Shown one piece after another: positions 47,585 to 57,821 of a DNA stretch of 64,000 nucleotides. The stretch spans positions 6,014,001 through 6,078,000 of the forward strand of contig NZ_CP050831.1 of the NCBI RefSeq assembly GCF_012113595.1, given 5' to 3'. The position numbers and the translations under genes were made by a program. Under the pieces are notes generated by a model, which did no database searches, was not told the origin of the DNA, and worked only from the letters and a program-made list of their open reading frames with translations. Origin of the DNA: Bacteroides faecium (GTDB lineage: Bacteria; Bacteroidota; Bacteroidia; Bacteroidales; Bacteroidaceae). Within the stretch, counting starts at the first letter, position 1; each line of letters starts with the position of its first letter.

Positions 47585-50500
47585 ATGAATATATTCAAAT
47601 TCCTGAAAGAAACACCATTGTGTATGAAATTATCAGTAATAATGTTGTTTGCATTTGCAAGTCTGACACTCGCAATTAATAGCCATGCTCAATCAGCACG
47701 CGTTACCTTAAACGTAAATAACAGCAGTTTACAAAAAGTACTGGACGAAATTGAAAAACAATCTGATTATCATTTCTTCTACAATAATAAACAGGTCGAT
47801 ATTTCACGAAAAGTAAGCATAAAAAGCAATCAAACGGAAATCAAACAAGTACTGAACCAATTGTTTGCAGGAACTAATATCGGATACCAAGTACTGGAAA
47901 ATAGTATTATACTATCTCCTAAAGCTATTTTGGAAAACAATGAGTTAGCTCAACAACAGCAAAATAAAAGAATAAAAGGAACGGTGAAAGATAAAAACGG
48001 TGAACCCATTATCGGCGCAAATATCAAAGAAAAAGGAACTGCCGGAAATGGGACAATTACGGATATAGAAGGTAACTTCTCACTTTCTGTAGGAACCCAA
48101 AGTACCCTTACTATTTCTTATATCGGATACCAGACTAAAGAAATTACAGTTAATAATGCAACTTTACTCAATATACGCCTGGAAGAAAATGCAGCAGCGT
48201 TGGAAGAAGTCGTTGTGACTGCCTTAGGTATCAAGCGTGAAGAAAAGGCATTGGGATATGCAGTGCAAAAGGTAGATGGAGATAAACTGTCTACAGTCAA
48301 GAACGTAAACGTAGCCACTTCGCTGACCGGTAAGATTGCGGGGTTAAACGTAAAGAATAGTACAGAATTTAACACGTCACCTTCACTTTCACTTCGTGCC
48401 TCTTCTCCCCTTTTAGTCATCGACGGAGTACCTTATGGAAATGTAGGATTGAATGACATAGCGGCTGACGACATCGAATCTATAGACGTATTGAAAGGAG
48501 CTACCGCTTCTGCACTATATGGTGCACGCGGAGGAGCAGGTGCGGTGATGATTACAACCAAGAAAGGAAGTAAGGAAGGACTGACAGTTACAGTGAACAG
48601 TAGCACAATGTTCGCCGCAGGCTATCTGAAAAAACCTGAAGTACAGAGCGCATACAGTACCGGTTCCGGAGGTTATTATAGAACAGGAGGTAGCTATGTG
48701 TGGGGAGATAAACTGGATATTGGCCGCACAGCAGAACAATATGATCCGTATACACATGAATTTGTGGAAATGCCGTTGGTTTCAAAAGGAAAGAACAATC
48801 TGAAAAATTTCCAGGAGTTGAGCTTGATTACCAACAATAATGTAAGTGTAGCACAAAAAGGTAAATACGGAAGTGTACGCACTTCATTAACGCATGTATA
48901 TAACAAAGGACAGTATCCTAATCAAAAACTAAATAAAATTACATATTCGGTTTCAGGAGATATGAAATGGAAAAAGTTCTCTTTTGAAGGCGGACTTACC
49001 TACAACAAACGTTTCTATCCAAATGACACTGGTTCCGGTTATAGTAGCGCTGGATTTTTATATAACTTACTCATTTGGTCTGGTCCGGAATATGATATAC
49101 GCGACTATAAAGATTACTGGATAAAAACAGACGAACAACAAAACTGGATGGATACTGAATGGTACGATAATCCTTATATAACTGCTTATGAAATTATATC
49201 AAGCAGTGATTATGATCTGATCAATGGATATCTTTCTGCCAATTATGATTTTACTTCCTGGTTGAAACTCTCGTTACGTTCCGGTTTAGACTCCTACTCA
49301 CAAAAGAAAGAGTGGCGTAATCCGATAAGTGCTTTAGGAGGATGGGACAAATTAGGATATTACGCTTTGCAGCGCCTGGGTGGATATAGCCTTAATAATG
49401 ACTTGATGCTTTCAGCCGATCATAAGTTTGGCGATTTCAACGTGGACGGTTTCATCGGAGGTACAATCTATTATTGGAAGAGCGACAATATCCTGTCTCA
49501 AACACAGAATGGATTAAGTATCCCCGGATATTACTCATTGAAAAGCTCTGTAGACCCACTAAAGACAACTAGTGGAATTACAAAAAAACTAACTACCAGT
49601 ATCTACGGTAAAGCATCTGTATCCTGGAAGAGTACTTTGTTCTTAGACGTTACAGCTCGTAACGACTGGTCATCTACATTACCGTCAGAAACTCGCTCCT
49701 ATTTCTATCCATCAGTAGCAAGTAGTGTGGTGATGTCCCAATTCATTCCAATGCCTAAATTTATTGATTTTTGGAAAGTCAGAGGAGCATGGACCGTGAC
49801 CAAAAGTGATTTGGGAGTATATGATACAAACAACACTTATAGTGTTTCAACTGATTTATGGAATGGCGAAAGTGCCGCTTACTATCCTTCATCCATCCGT
49901 GGCATGGCAGTTAAACCGTCAGCTACCCGTTCTTATGAAATCGGTACGGCTGCACACTTCTTCGGAAATCGCCTGAAAATAGATTTCACCTATTATAATA
50001 AGCTATATTATAATCTCACCCGAAGTGCCGGTATCAGTAGTGCATCAGGTTTTAGTTCCACATTGATCAATATTGACGAAGAATATGTAGGAAGAGGAGT
50101 AGAACTCACACTATCCGGCAACATTATCCGCACAAAAGACTGGAACTGGGAATCTACTTTCAATTGGTCACGCGACCGCTGGTATTACACCAAAGTTGAC
50201 CCTAAATATTCCACACAGAAACCATGGGTAGCAGCCGGTAAACGTTGGGACTGGTATGGCGTCTATGACTGGGAACGGGATCCGGAAGGAAATATCATTA
50301 ATTATGGAGGTTATCCTAAACAAAGCCAGTATCAGTCTGTCATGGGTTATGAATATCCGGACTGGATATGGGGATGGAGCAACACTGTCTCTTTTAAAAA
50401 TATAACTCTCTCTTTCTCCTTTGATGGACGCGTAGGAGGACTGGCACATTCAAAAACGAATCAGGGCATGTGGAATTCCGGAGCACATATAGACTCAGAC

Positions 50501-50935
50501 AACGAATGGAGATATGACGAGGTAGTCAATCGTCAAACCAATTATATAGGGAAAGGCGTCAAAATAGTTTCTGGCAAAGTTGAGTATGACTCTGATGGTA
50601 AGATTACATTCGACAATCGTGTATTTGCTCCTAATGATGTGAAAGTATCCTACGAAACATATACAAAAACATTGAATCCGTCCGCACGTACCGTTACCAG
50701 TCAAAACGTGTTTGATGAGACATTCTTTAAGTTACGTGACCTTTCCATTACCTATCAAATGCCAAAATCCATTTGTGAGAAACTACACATGAAAGGTCTG
50801 TCACTCGCTTTTGTAGGACAAAACTTACTTATCTGGACAAAAGAGTTCCGTTTCACCGATCCTGACGGCGATTCGGATAATCTGAGTTCGCCTTCTACCC
50901 GCTATGTAGGGTTCAATGTCAAACTGGATTTTTAA
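47585..50935 (+). CDS. SusC/RagA-family TonB-dependent transporter with signalling domain
   Basis: The start is at 47585 (MNIFKFLKETPLCMKLSVIMLFAF), preceded by AGGA; two earlier in-frame ATGs fall in the hairpin leader or lack support. The 1116-residue protein has a signal peptide (to about SHAQ, 37). An STN secretin/TonB N-terminal domain follows (about 40-110), then a carboxypeptidase-like domain (RIKGTVKDKNGEPIIGANI) and TonB box and plug (LEEVVVTALGIKREEKALGY). The 22-strand barrel ends in VKLDF. The STN domain is the part that talks to FecR. It imports an oligomeric ligand, probably phosphorylated judging by the downstream genes (inference). Confidence 0.96.
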   Translation: MNIFKFLKETPLCMKLSVIMLFAFASLTLAINSHAQSARVTLNVNNSSLQKVLDEIEKQSDYHFFYNNKQVDISRKVSIKSNQTEIKQVLNQLFAGTNIGYQVLENSIILSPKAILENNELAQQQQNKRIKGTVKDKNGEPIIGANIKEKGTAGNGTITDIEGNFSLSVGTQSTLTISYIGYQTKEITVNNATLLNIRLEENAAALEEVVVTALGIKREEKALGYAVQKVDGDKLSTVKNVNVATSLTGKIAGLNVKNSTEFNTSPSLSLRASSPLLVIDGVPYGNVGLNDIAADDIESIDVLKGATASALYGARGGAGAVMITTKKGSKEGLTVTVNSSTMFAAGYLKKPEVQSAYSTGSGGYYRTGGSYVWGDKLDIGRTAEQYDPYTHEFVEMPLVSKGKNNLKNFQELSLITNNNVSVAQKGKYGSVRTSLTHVYNKGQYPNQKLNKITYSVSGDMKWKKFSFEGGLTYNKRFYPNDTGSGYSSAGFLYNLLIWSGPEYDIRDYKDYWIKTDEQQNWMDTEWYDNPYITAYEIISSSDYDLINGYLSANYDFTSWLKLSLRSGLDSYSQKKEWRNPISALGGWDKLGYYALQRLGGYSLNNDLMLSADHKFGDFNVDGFIGGTIYYWKSDNILSQTQNGLSIPGYYSLKSSVDPLKTTSGITKKLTTSIYGKASVSWKSTLFLDVTARNDWSSTLPSETRSYFYPSVASSVVMSQFIPMPKFIDFWKVRGAWTVTKSDLGVYDTNNTYSVSTDLWNGESAAYYPSSIRGMAVKPSATRSYEIGTAAHFFGNRLKIDFTYYNKLYYNLTRSAGISSASGFSSTLINIDEEYVGRGVELTLSGNIIRTKDWNWESTFNWSRDRWYYTKVDPKYSTQKPWVAAGKRWDWYGVYDWERDPEGNIINYGGYPKQSQYQSVMGYEYPDWIWGWSNTVSFKNITLSFSFDGRVGGLAHSKTNQGMWNSGAHIDSDNEWRYDEVVNRQTNYIGKGVKIVSGKVEYDSDGKITFDNRVFAPNDVKVSYETYTKTLNPSARTVTSQNVFDETFFKLRDLSITYQMPKSICEKLHMKGLSLAFVGQNLLIWTKEFRFTDPDGDSDNLSSPSTRYVGFNVKLDF

Positions 50936-50947
50936 AACGATAAAATA

Positions 50948-52471
50948 ATGAAACTTATGAATAAATACCTGTCCTTGTTGTTGATAATTGCTTTATTAAG
51001 CTCTTGCAACAAATTCGATGAAATTAATACTGACCCGGACGCAACAACGAAAGTCACCTCTTCACTATTGGCAACCGGACTACTATTAAATATCACCAGT
51101 TCCAGTAGTGGTAAATCCTTTGTCAATAGCGCACTCTTATCCAAACAATTGGCATGGGGTGGAGAAGGCATGGAAGACTACCAATATAATATATTCGGAC
51201 GTTCCAGCTTCGGAGGATACAATACCTTAATCAATGCACAAAAAATGGTAGAGTCTGTTTCTGATGATAATGTGAACGCTTATGACGGATTAGCGCATTT
51301 TATCAAAGCCTACAAACTTTTCTATATATCTATGGAAATGGGAGACATCCCCTATGAAGAAGCCTTACAAGGAGAAAAAGGACTAGTAAAACCTCGTTAT
51401 AATACACAAAAAGAAGTCATGAACTTTGTTCTTGATGATTTGACCAGAGCTTATGAATTATTCTCTAATGGAAAAGACTTCACAGGAGATCCCATCTTGG
51501 GGGGAAAGATAGAACTTTGGAAAAAAGCGACTACAGCTTTTCAACTCAAAGTCTTGATGCATCTTTCAAAGAAAGAAAGTGATACTGACCTGAACATCAA
51601 AGAACGCTTCTCAGAAATCATCGCATCAGGCAACCTGATGGAATCCAATGCTGACAATCTGCAAATGATATATATGGACAAAGCAAACACATTATATCCC
51701 TTCAACAAAACAAACCATAAGTACACTTCCAATCCAATACTAACGAACATGATAATCGACAAATTCAAAGAAACCGTCGATATCCGTATGTTCTACTATG
51801 CAAAACCTTCGGAAGCTAAGTTGAAAGCCGGATTAAAGGAAGACGACTGGAATGCATACATCGGTATTGATCCTTCCATTCCCTTTGAGGAAATAAACAA
51901 AGCCTATGCAGCTCTTGAATATTCCGGATTAAATCCACGATATACAGACTATCCGGCAGGCGAACCTGTCATACGCCTAGGGTATGCCGAACAGAATTTT
52001 ATTCTAGCCGAAGCTGCCGTAAGAGGCTGGATACAAGGTGATGCCACCGTTTATTATAAGAAAGGCATTGAAGCCAGCATGAACTTTATCGCAGACAACA
52101 CACCGGATGAAGCCATTTATCATCACGGACATCCCATCACCAAAGAAAGTATTGCCGCTTTCCTCGCAACACCTGCGATACAACTTACCGGAAGCAAAGA
52201 ACCGGATATCGAAAAGATTATCACTCAACGTTATCTGGCTTCCTTCCTACAGCATCCGTGGGATACATATTACGATTACCGTCGTACTGGATATCCAGTT
52301 TTACCAATCAATCCCGAAACAAACCGTAATGATGTAACAGATCAACTCCCGATGCGCTGGATGTATCCCAAAAGTGAATCTGACTATAACAAAGAGAATA
52401 TTGACGAAGCCTTGGGACGTCAATTCGACGGCGTAGATGATGTAAACAAATTAATGTGGATTTTACAATAA
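50948..52471 (+). CDS. SusD/RagB-family outer-membrane lipoprotein
   Basis: The 507-residue precursor has a lipobox LLSSC with Cys20. It continues with the SusD-like_2 pattern NKFDEINTDPDATTKVTSSLLATGLLL, AHFIKAYKLFYISMEMGDIPYEEAL and KIITQRYLASFLQHPWDTYYDYRRTGYP. SusD proteins cap the SusC barrel and capture ligand at the cell surface. It follows susC by 12 bp and precedes a phosphoesterase by 7 bp. The SusD-like_2 group is often associated with peptide or non-glycan loci rather than classic starch-type PULs. Confidence 0.94.
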   Translation: MKLMNKYLSLLLIIALLSSCNKFDEINTDPDATTKVTSSLLATGLLLNITSSSSGKSFVNSALLSKQLAWGGEGMEDYQYNIFGRSSFGGYNTLINAQKMVESVSDDNVNAYDGLAHFIKAYKLFYISMEMGDIPYEEALQGEKGLVKPRYNTQKEVMNFVLDDLTRAYELFSNGKDFTGDPILGGKIELWKKATTAFQLKVLMHLSKKESDTDLNIKERFSEIIASGNLMESNADNLQMIYMDKANTLYPFNKTNHKYTSNPILTNMIIDKFKETVDIRMFYYAKPSEAKLKAGLKEDDWNAYIGIDPSIPFEEINKAYAALEYSGLNPRYTDYPAGEPVIRLGYAEQNFILAEAAVRGWIQGDATVYYKKGIEASMNFIADNTPDEAIYHHGHPITKESIAAFLATPAIQLTGSKEPDIEKIITQRYLASFLQHPWDTYYDYRRTGYPVLPINPETNRNDVTDQLPMRWMYPKSESDYNKENIDEALGRQFDGVDDVNKLMWILQ

Positions 52472-52478
52472 CAAGCAT

Positions 52479-53507
52479 ATGTTAAAAGTTCAACTAACAG
52501 GAATACTTATCTGGCTATGCATAAACGCAGTCCAAGCAAAAGGTGTAGAGATAAAAGTGCTGCAAATGAATATCTGGCAGGAAGGAACCATGGTCAAAGG
52601 AGGCTTTGAAGCTATCGCAGATGAAATCTCCCGACTGGAACCGGATATCGTTATGTTCAGTGAGGTACGCAACTACCATGGTAAAATGTTCATTTCCCGC
52701 ATACTCCATGCACTGAAAGAACGAGGTAAGACGTATTATGGAGAAAACAGTCCTTTAGATGTTGGGATCTTATCAAAATATCCGATAGAAAAGCAGGCGC
52801 CCAACCGTCCCTCTGAAGGAGATGCCGGTTCGGTACTGAAAGCACGGATACGCATTAATGGGCAGACAGTGGTAGTCTATTCAGCACATCTGGATTATAC
52901 CCATTATGCTTGCTACCTGCCAAGAGGGTATAGCGGTGTTACATGGAAAAAGCTAGATACACCAGTAACCGACAGAATAAAAGTGGAAAAAGCCAACCGG
53001 GAATCTATGCGTGATGAAGCCATTTTTCACTTTATTGAAGATTCAAAGAAAGAAAAAGGCAATATTATTTTGCTGGGTGGAGATTTTAATGAACCTTCGC
53101 ATCTCGATTGGAATGAGAAGACAAAAGATTTGTGGGATCATCATGGCACAATAGTTCGCTGGGATTGCTCTACCATGCTAATGGAGGCCGGATTCAAGGA
53201 CGCTTACCGAACTAAATATCCCAATCCGGTCACTCATCCGGGATTCACATTTCCATCGGACAACAAGGGAGTGCCGGAACAAAAACTGTCATGGGCACCG
53301 GAAGCAGATGAAAGAGACCGGATAGATTTTATTTATTACATGCCTTCCAAAAGGATAAAGCTAAAGGATGCCGTAATAGTAGGGCCAGCCCAGTCGATTA
53401 TCCGGGGCAAAAGAATGGAAGAAAACAGCAATGACCGATTTATCGAACCGCTCGATGTATGGCCTACCGACCATAAAGCAGTGATGGTAATATTTTGCAT
53501 AAAATAA
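52479..53507 (+). CDS. Secreted endonuclease/exonuclease/phosphatase-family phosphodiesterase
   Basis: The 342-residue precursor has a signal peptide (about 1-20, ending VQA|K) and the EEP active-site motifs LQMNIWQEG, MFSEVRNYHG, YSAHLDYTHYACYLPRG, LGGDFNEPSH and TDHKAVMV. EEP proteins include DNase I, sphingomyelinases and inositol phosphatases. The substrate loop cannot be assigned by eye. It lies 7 bp after susD and 12 bp before a calcineurin-type phosphatase, so the two enzymes may act in sequence: diester first, monoester second. Confidence 0.9.
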   Translation: MLKVQLTGILIWLCINAVQAKGVEIKVLQMNIWQEGTMVKGGFEAIADEISRLEPDIVMFSEVRNYHGKMFISRILHALKERGKTYYGENSPLDVGILSKYPIEKQAPNRPSEGDAGSVLKARIRINGQTVVVYSAHLDYTHYACYLPRGYSGVTWKKLDTPVTDRIKVEKANRESMRDEAIFHFIEDSKKEKGNIILLGGDFNEPSHLDWNEKTKDLWDHHGTIVRWDCSTMLMEAGFKDAYRTKYPNPVTHPGFTFPSDNKGVPEQKLSWAPEADERDRIDFIYYMPSKRIKLKDAVIVGPAQSIIRGKRMEENSNDRFIEPLDVWPTDHKAVMVIFCIK

Positions 53508-53519
53508 ATTATTATAAGC

Positions 53520-54587
53520 ATGAAAAAACTATTATTTGTATTAGCCCTCTGTATGCAGGCATTATATGCATCCGCGCAAATCTATCCGGTACGCGCCGAA
53601 CTGACCGACAAGAATTCGTTTACCATGATTCTGATACCCGATCCGCAAAGTTACACCAAGTTCGATGCCAACCAACCCCTCTTTGAATTACAGACTGCAT
53701 GGATAGCCAATAGTATCCCGTCATTAAATATCAAAGCGGCGCTGTGTACCGGAGACTTGGTAGAGCAAAACGAAATCCGCATCCCAGATGGTGTGAATGG
53801 AAATCAGACGAGCAACGAACAATGGAAAGCTGCATCGCGTGCTTTTGAACGTTTGGACGGTAAATTGCCTTACGTACTCTGTACCGGAAACCATGACTAC
53901 GGTTATGAGAAATCAGAAAATCGTTTGACGCATTTTCCCGATTATTTCCCTTCGGAACGAAATAGTTGCTGGCGAAACACATTGGTTGAAGTTGGACTTG
54001 ACTCAAAAGGTATCCCTACTTTAGAAAATGCCGCGTATCAATTTGAAACGGATACCTGGGGGAAGATACTGGTTTTATCTTTGGAATTTGCTCCCAGGGA
54101 TGAAGCGATAGAATGGGCTAAAAAGGTGATTGAGAAAGAGAAGTATGCTAATCATAAGGTGATTTTATTAACGCATTCCTTCCTTGATTACAAAGGAGAA
54201 CGATTCATTAAGGAAGATTATAAAGTAACTCCCGCCAACTATGCGGAAGCTATATGGCAGAAACTTGTTTATCCGTCAAAAAACATCTGTCTGGTTGTTT
54301 GTGGACACGAATGTAATATCACCGATAATGAGCATAATGTCAGCTTCCGCACCGATAAGAATAAGGACGGAAAGAACATTCCTCAAATGATGTTCAATGC
54401 GCAAACGGCCGACGGACAATGGTTCGGAAATGGCGGAGATTGTTGGCTACGAATTATGGAGTTCATGCCTAATGGCAAAACAATTAAAATCAAAACGTTC
54501 TCCCCTCTTTTCGCTCTCTCACCATCAAGCGCAGATAAAGCATGGAGAACGGCATCTTATGACCAGTTCGATATAGTTATTGAATAA
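53520..54587 (+). CDS. Secreted calcineurin-like metallophosphoesterase
   Basis: The 355-residue precursor has a signal peptide (ending YASAQ) and the two-metal phosphoesterase motifs IPDPQSYTKFD, CTGDLVEQNE, CTGNHDYGYE, LLTHSFLD and VCGHECN. The last motif is GHEC rather than the common GHxH. It is the last gene of the susC-susD-EEP-phosphoesterase operon. It probably removes phosphate from the products of the EEP enzyme in the periplasm or at the cell surface. No glycoside hydrolase, kinase or sugar transporter follows. Confidence 0.9.
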   Translation: MKKLLFVLALCMQALYASAQIYPVRAELTDKNSFTMILIPDPQSYTKFDANQPLFELQTAWIANSIPSLNIKAALCTGDLVEQNEIRIPDGVNGNQTSNEQWKAASRAFERLDGKLPYVLCTGNHDYGYEKSENRLTHFPDYFPSERNSCWRNTLVEVGLDSKGIPTLENAAYQFETDTWGKILVLSLEFAPRDEAIEWAKKVIEKEKYANHKVILLTHSFLDYKGERFIKEDYKVTPANYAEAIWQKLVYPSKNICLVVCGHECNITDNEHNVSFRTDKNKDGKNIPQMMFNAQTADGQWFGNGGDCWLRIMEFMPNGKTIKIKTFSPLFALSPSSADKAWRTASYDQFDIVIE

Positions 54588-54684
54588 TTAAAAAGTTTTT
54601 CGGACTAAGAAGAAATTTCTTAAACTAACTATAAGTACAAGTACCATTCTATTTTTAGTCGAAAGATAGGAGAATGGATAAAAA

Positions 54685-54726
54685 ATGAAGAGTAAATTTC
54701 ACCTTTCCATGAAATTTACTCTTCAT
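54685..54726. terminator. Perfect 17-bp hairpin after the phosphoesterase operon
   Basis: ATGAAGAGTAAATTTCA (54685-54701) and TGAAATTTACTCTTCAT (54710-54726) flank an 8-nt loop. It lies between convergent operons. Confidence 0.8.
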
Positions 54727-54786
54727 TGAATTTTAAAGTGAGGCATTTACTAAATATCCCTACTGTATATTATAATTCTATTTTTC

Positions 54787-56397
54787 TCACGCAATGGAAA
54801 CTTCTTCCCAGTCTTCTACTGTCCGTGTGACAGATGAGAAGTTCACTCCGATACAAATCACCTTTCGTTTGTCTGCCAGATAAGGCTTGGCGTAGCCAGT
54901 CTTCTCTATTTGTTCCAGAGCTTCCTGTGCCGTACCGTCCATTTTGAATTCAAAGATATAGACGTAATCCTCCATCTCCAGCGTACAATCCACCCGTCCG
55001 TAGCTTTGGCGGTCTTCGCAATGGATAGCGATGCAATATACGCCTATCAGTCGAAGTAATAGATAAAAAGTGTATTGAAAATGCTTTTCTGTTATATCTA
55101 TATCTTTCAACGAGCCGTGGGAGTCATAGGGAATACTTGCCAAAAAAGAAGTGAGGGAACGGCGGAACGCATCTGTATCACCTTGTTCAAGGTCCATCAC
55201 GGCATCTGTTATCCAACTCGTCACTTCCTTACTCTTCGGCTTCATATAATTGGCTGCTAATACAGATAAGAATCCCTCACGCACCTCATTATTTGGGAAG
55301 TCAAGCAGATAGGTTCCCATTCTTTTGTTATACTCCTTAATTGTGAGATAACCGCTTTGATAAATCATAGGTAAAGGCTGTTCCACATCTGCCTTGTAGT
55401 CCACAAATAAAGATGGTTTATAAAATTTGCCAGTCAGTTCGTTCATCTGCTCATGGCTATGCTGTAGCAAGCGTATCAGATAAGTAGGAGTCCCGGTAGA
55501 GAACCAATAGTTGTGGATTTCATTCATGTCAAAAGTATTGAGTAAGCTAAACGGATTGTAGATGTCTGCCATGTTCGTACTAAAATGATAGCCATCGTAC
55601 TGCCGTTTCAGCCAGTCCTTCATTTCCTCCACCGTACATTCGTATTTAGTTGCCAATCGCGAGATGGGTTCTGCGAAGTATTTCTCCAATTCTTCCTGAG
55701 TGATTCCGCATAGTGATTCGTAGCGTTCATCCATACTAATGTCTTTTGGTTGGTTGAAGCCACTGAACACACTTACTTGCGAAAATTTCGTAACTCCCGT
55801 CAACAGTACGAATTTCAGATACTCATCAGCCCCTTTGAAGGTGGAATAAAAAGATTTCAGAATTTCCCTGTGATGGTCTTCAAGCAAAAGTTTCTCTCCT
55901 ACATGGTTGCAGGTGTAAGTTCCGGTATCCAACACATCGAGAATGGGTTTGTCATATTCATCAATCAGTACTACCGCACGCTGTCCTGTCCGTTCATAAG
56001 CACGGCGGAGCAGTTCCTTGAAGCGGTCACCTGTAGTAGTATAGTTCAGATTTTTGCCATAGATGTCTTCCCAATTGCCTAAATACCCTTCGATAGTTGC
56101 TTCGAGCACTCCCGGTTGAGTGTATGGTCCACCGTTAAAGTCAATGCGGAAAATAGGATATTGCAACCAGTCTTTTTCAAGGTCGGCAATTGCCAGTCCG
56201 TCGAAAAGTTCTTTCCGCCCCTGAAAATAACAGGCAAGTGTACTCACCAACAAACTCTTCCCAAAACGACGGGGACGACTCAAGAAATAGATTGAACCCG
56301 TTTGCACAAGGTTGTAAACTAAGGCAGTCTTGTCTACATAAACAAAACCGTCTTCACGAATGCGGTCAAAGCTCTGTATTCCAATAGGATATTTCAT
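54787..56397 (-). CDS. AAA-ATPase-like / PD-(D/E)xK nuclease-like protein
   Basis: The 536-residue protein has the AAA_ATPase_like (PF09820-type) start KYPIGIQSFDRIREDGFVYVDKTALVYNL. Walker A is near 41-49 (SRPRRFGKSLL) and VVLIDEYDKPI gives Walker B. The C-terminus is PD-(D/E)xK-like (about 450-536), with GRVDCTLEMEDYVYIFEFKMDG and the D...ExK-type residues. This two-part family is abundant and multicopy in Bacteroidetes. Its biological role is unknown, with suggestions of defence or mobile DNA. It is monocistronic, with no obvious partner. Confidence 0.9.
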   Translation of the reverse strand: MKYPIGIQSFDRIREDGFVYVDKTALVYNLVQTGSIYFLSRPRRFGKSLLVSTLACYFQGRKELFDGLAIADLEKDWLQYPIFRIDFNGGPYTQPGVLEATIEGYLGNWEDIYGKNLNYTTTGDRFKELLRRAYERTGQRAVVLIDEYDKPILDVLDTGTYTCNHVGEKLLLEDHHREILKSFYSTFKGADEYLKFVLLTGVTKFSQVSVFSGFNQPKDISMDERYESLCGITQEELEKYFAEPISRLATKYECTVEEMKDWLKRQYDGYHFSTNMADIYNPFSLLNTFDMNEIHNYWFSTGTPTYLIRLLQHSHEQMNELTGKFYKPSLFVDYKADVEQPLPMIYQSGYLTIKEYNKRMGTYLLDFPNNEVREGFLSVLAANYMKPKSKEVTSWITDAVMDLEQGDTDAFRRSLTSFLASIPYDSHGSLKDIDITEKHFQYTFYLLLRLIGVYCIAIHCEDRQSYGRVDCTLEMEDYVYIFEFKMDGTAQEALEQIEKTGYAKPYLADKRKVICIGVNFSSVTRTVEDWEEVSIA

Positions 56398-56504
56398 CTT
56401 TTTATCGGCTTTTTATGAATCACTAGACGAAGATACGTGAAAACAGGCATAAATACAAACGATTCCGGACATTATAAAACGAATTTTGTTATATTACTTA
56501 ACAT

Positions 56505-57680
56505 TTAATCCGAATACTGATAGACCTTTAAGTCGAATTTAGGAACCATTGCCAGCAAATGGTCGAAGATGTCCGACTGGATACGTTCGTATTCTTTCCA
56601 AACTTTGTTTCGGGAGAAGAAGTAAACTTGAATAGGTACTCCATACATCGTGGCTTCTTTTTGGCTGATAATCAAGTCCAAATCCTGATTCACCACAGGC
56701 AAGCTGCACAAATAACGCTCAATATATACACGATAAACCTGGGAATTGGTAGGTACTACACCTTCTTCAGGCTGATAATCCGCCATCAAAGGGATTTCCT
56801 TCCGATAACGGTCGAGCATTTCGGGCGTACAAAATTGGAGTGTAGTCAAGTCCAGGGTTATATTCTTCATTACCCTTCGTCCTCCTGATTGCACCATTCC
56901 CCGCCAGTTCTGGAAAGGACTGCTGACCAATGTATAAGGGGGAACGGTAGAAATCGTATTATCGAAATTCTGAATCTTGACTGTATTCAGAGTAATCTCC
57001 TGCACTGTGCCATTGGCGGCACCGGAAGGAAGCGTAATCCAGTCGCCCGGACGAACCATATCATTGGCGGAAAGCTGGATACCCGCCACAAATCCTAGTA
57101 TGGAATCCTTGAATACCAGCATCAGGATGGCAGCCGAAGCACCTAATCCCGCAAACAAACTGGCTGGAGATTTATTCACAATAATGGCAATGATAATGAT
57201 TCCACCGACAAAGAACAGAAGCACCTGCAACACCTGGATGAATCCTTTCATCGGACGGTTCTTCATAGACTCCTTCCCGTCGTAGATATCCATTATCATC
57301 AACAGAATCCCATTAATGGCCAACAGCAAAGAAAAGATAATGTAAACGGCACAAGCTTTCTGGGAAATAAGCAATAAATCCTTGCCGCGAATAAAAGCCA
57401 TTGGCAGTAAAGAATAAACCAGAAAAGCCGGAACCGTATGAATCAGATTGTGAAACACTTTGCGCTTCATCAGCAACGTATTCCAAAGGTGCGGTTTCCG
57501 ACGGGTGTACTGCTTCATTCCTCCTATAAGAATCGCCTGGCAGAGATAATTCAGGCCGATAGCAATTGCTATCATCAGCACAGCAATAATAGTCTCATCA
57601 AAACGGTCGGCAACTGTCGGGTCAATTCCCCAATCTATCAGGATTTTGTTCATCCATTTTCCTAAATCTACTACGAGCAT
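56505..57680 (-). CDS. MscS-family mechanosensitive channel (YbdG-like)
   Basis: The 391-residue protein has about five membrane helices. The last (about 165-200: SPASLFAGLGASAAILMLVFKDSILGFVAGIQLS) is the Gly/Ala-packed pore helix of MscS. A cytoplasmic beta domain (DMVRPGDWITLPSGAANGTVQEITLNTVKIQNFDNT) and a C-terminal domain follow. The long N-terminal part and overall length fit the YbdG/MscM-type branch. It releases solutes on hypo-osmotic shock. An ATG at 57653 (MNKILIDWG) is an alternative start. A strong hairpin follows the GH29 gene and isolates this unit. Confidence 0.92.
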   Translation of the reverse strand: MLVVDLGKWMNKILIDWGIDPTVADRFDETIIAVLMIAIAIGLNYLCQAILIGGMKQYTRRKPHLWNTLLMKRKVFHNLIHTVPAFLVYSLLPMAFIRGKDLLLISQKACAVYIIFSLLLAINGILLMIMDIYDGKESMKNRPMKGFIQVLQVLLFFVGGIIIIAIIVNKSPASLFAGLGASAAILMLVFKDSILGFVAGIQLSANDMVRPGDWITLPSGAANGTVQEITLNTVKIQNFDNTISTVPPYTLVSSPFQNWRGMVQSGGRRVMKNITLDLTTLQFCTPEMLDRYRKEIPLMADYQPEEGVVPTNSQVYRVYIERYLCSLPVVNQDLDLIISQKEATMYGVPIQVYFFSRNKVWKEYERIQSDIFDHLLAMVPKFDLKVYQYSD

Positions 57681-57735
57681 AACTTCTGTCTTTTTTTATT
57701 AATAACAGCAAAAGATTCATTTGGTTTAGAAAAAA

Positions 57736-57778
57736 AAGACTGGCGTCCGATTCACTAGAAATCGGGACTGCCAGTCTT
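57736..57778 (-). terminator. Terminator between GH29 and mscS-like genes
   Basis: AAGACTGGC-g-TCCGATT and AATCGGgACTGCCAGTCTT form a long stem with a 6-nt loop. On the minus strand it follows the GH29 gene. Confidence 0.75.
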
Positions 57779-57821
57779 CACTGCTACTCTCTAAGCATAT
57801 CTTTCAGCGATAACAATCCCG

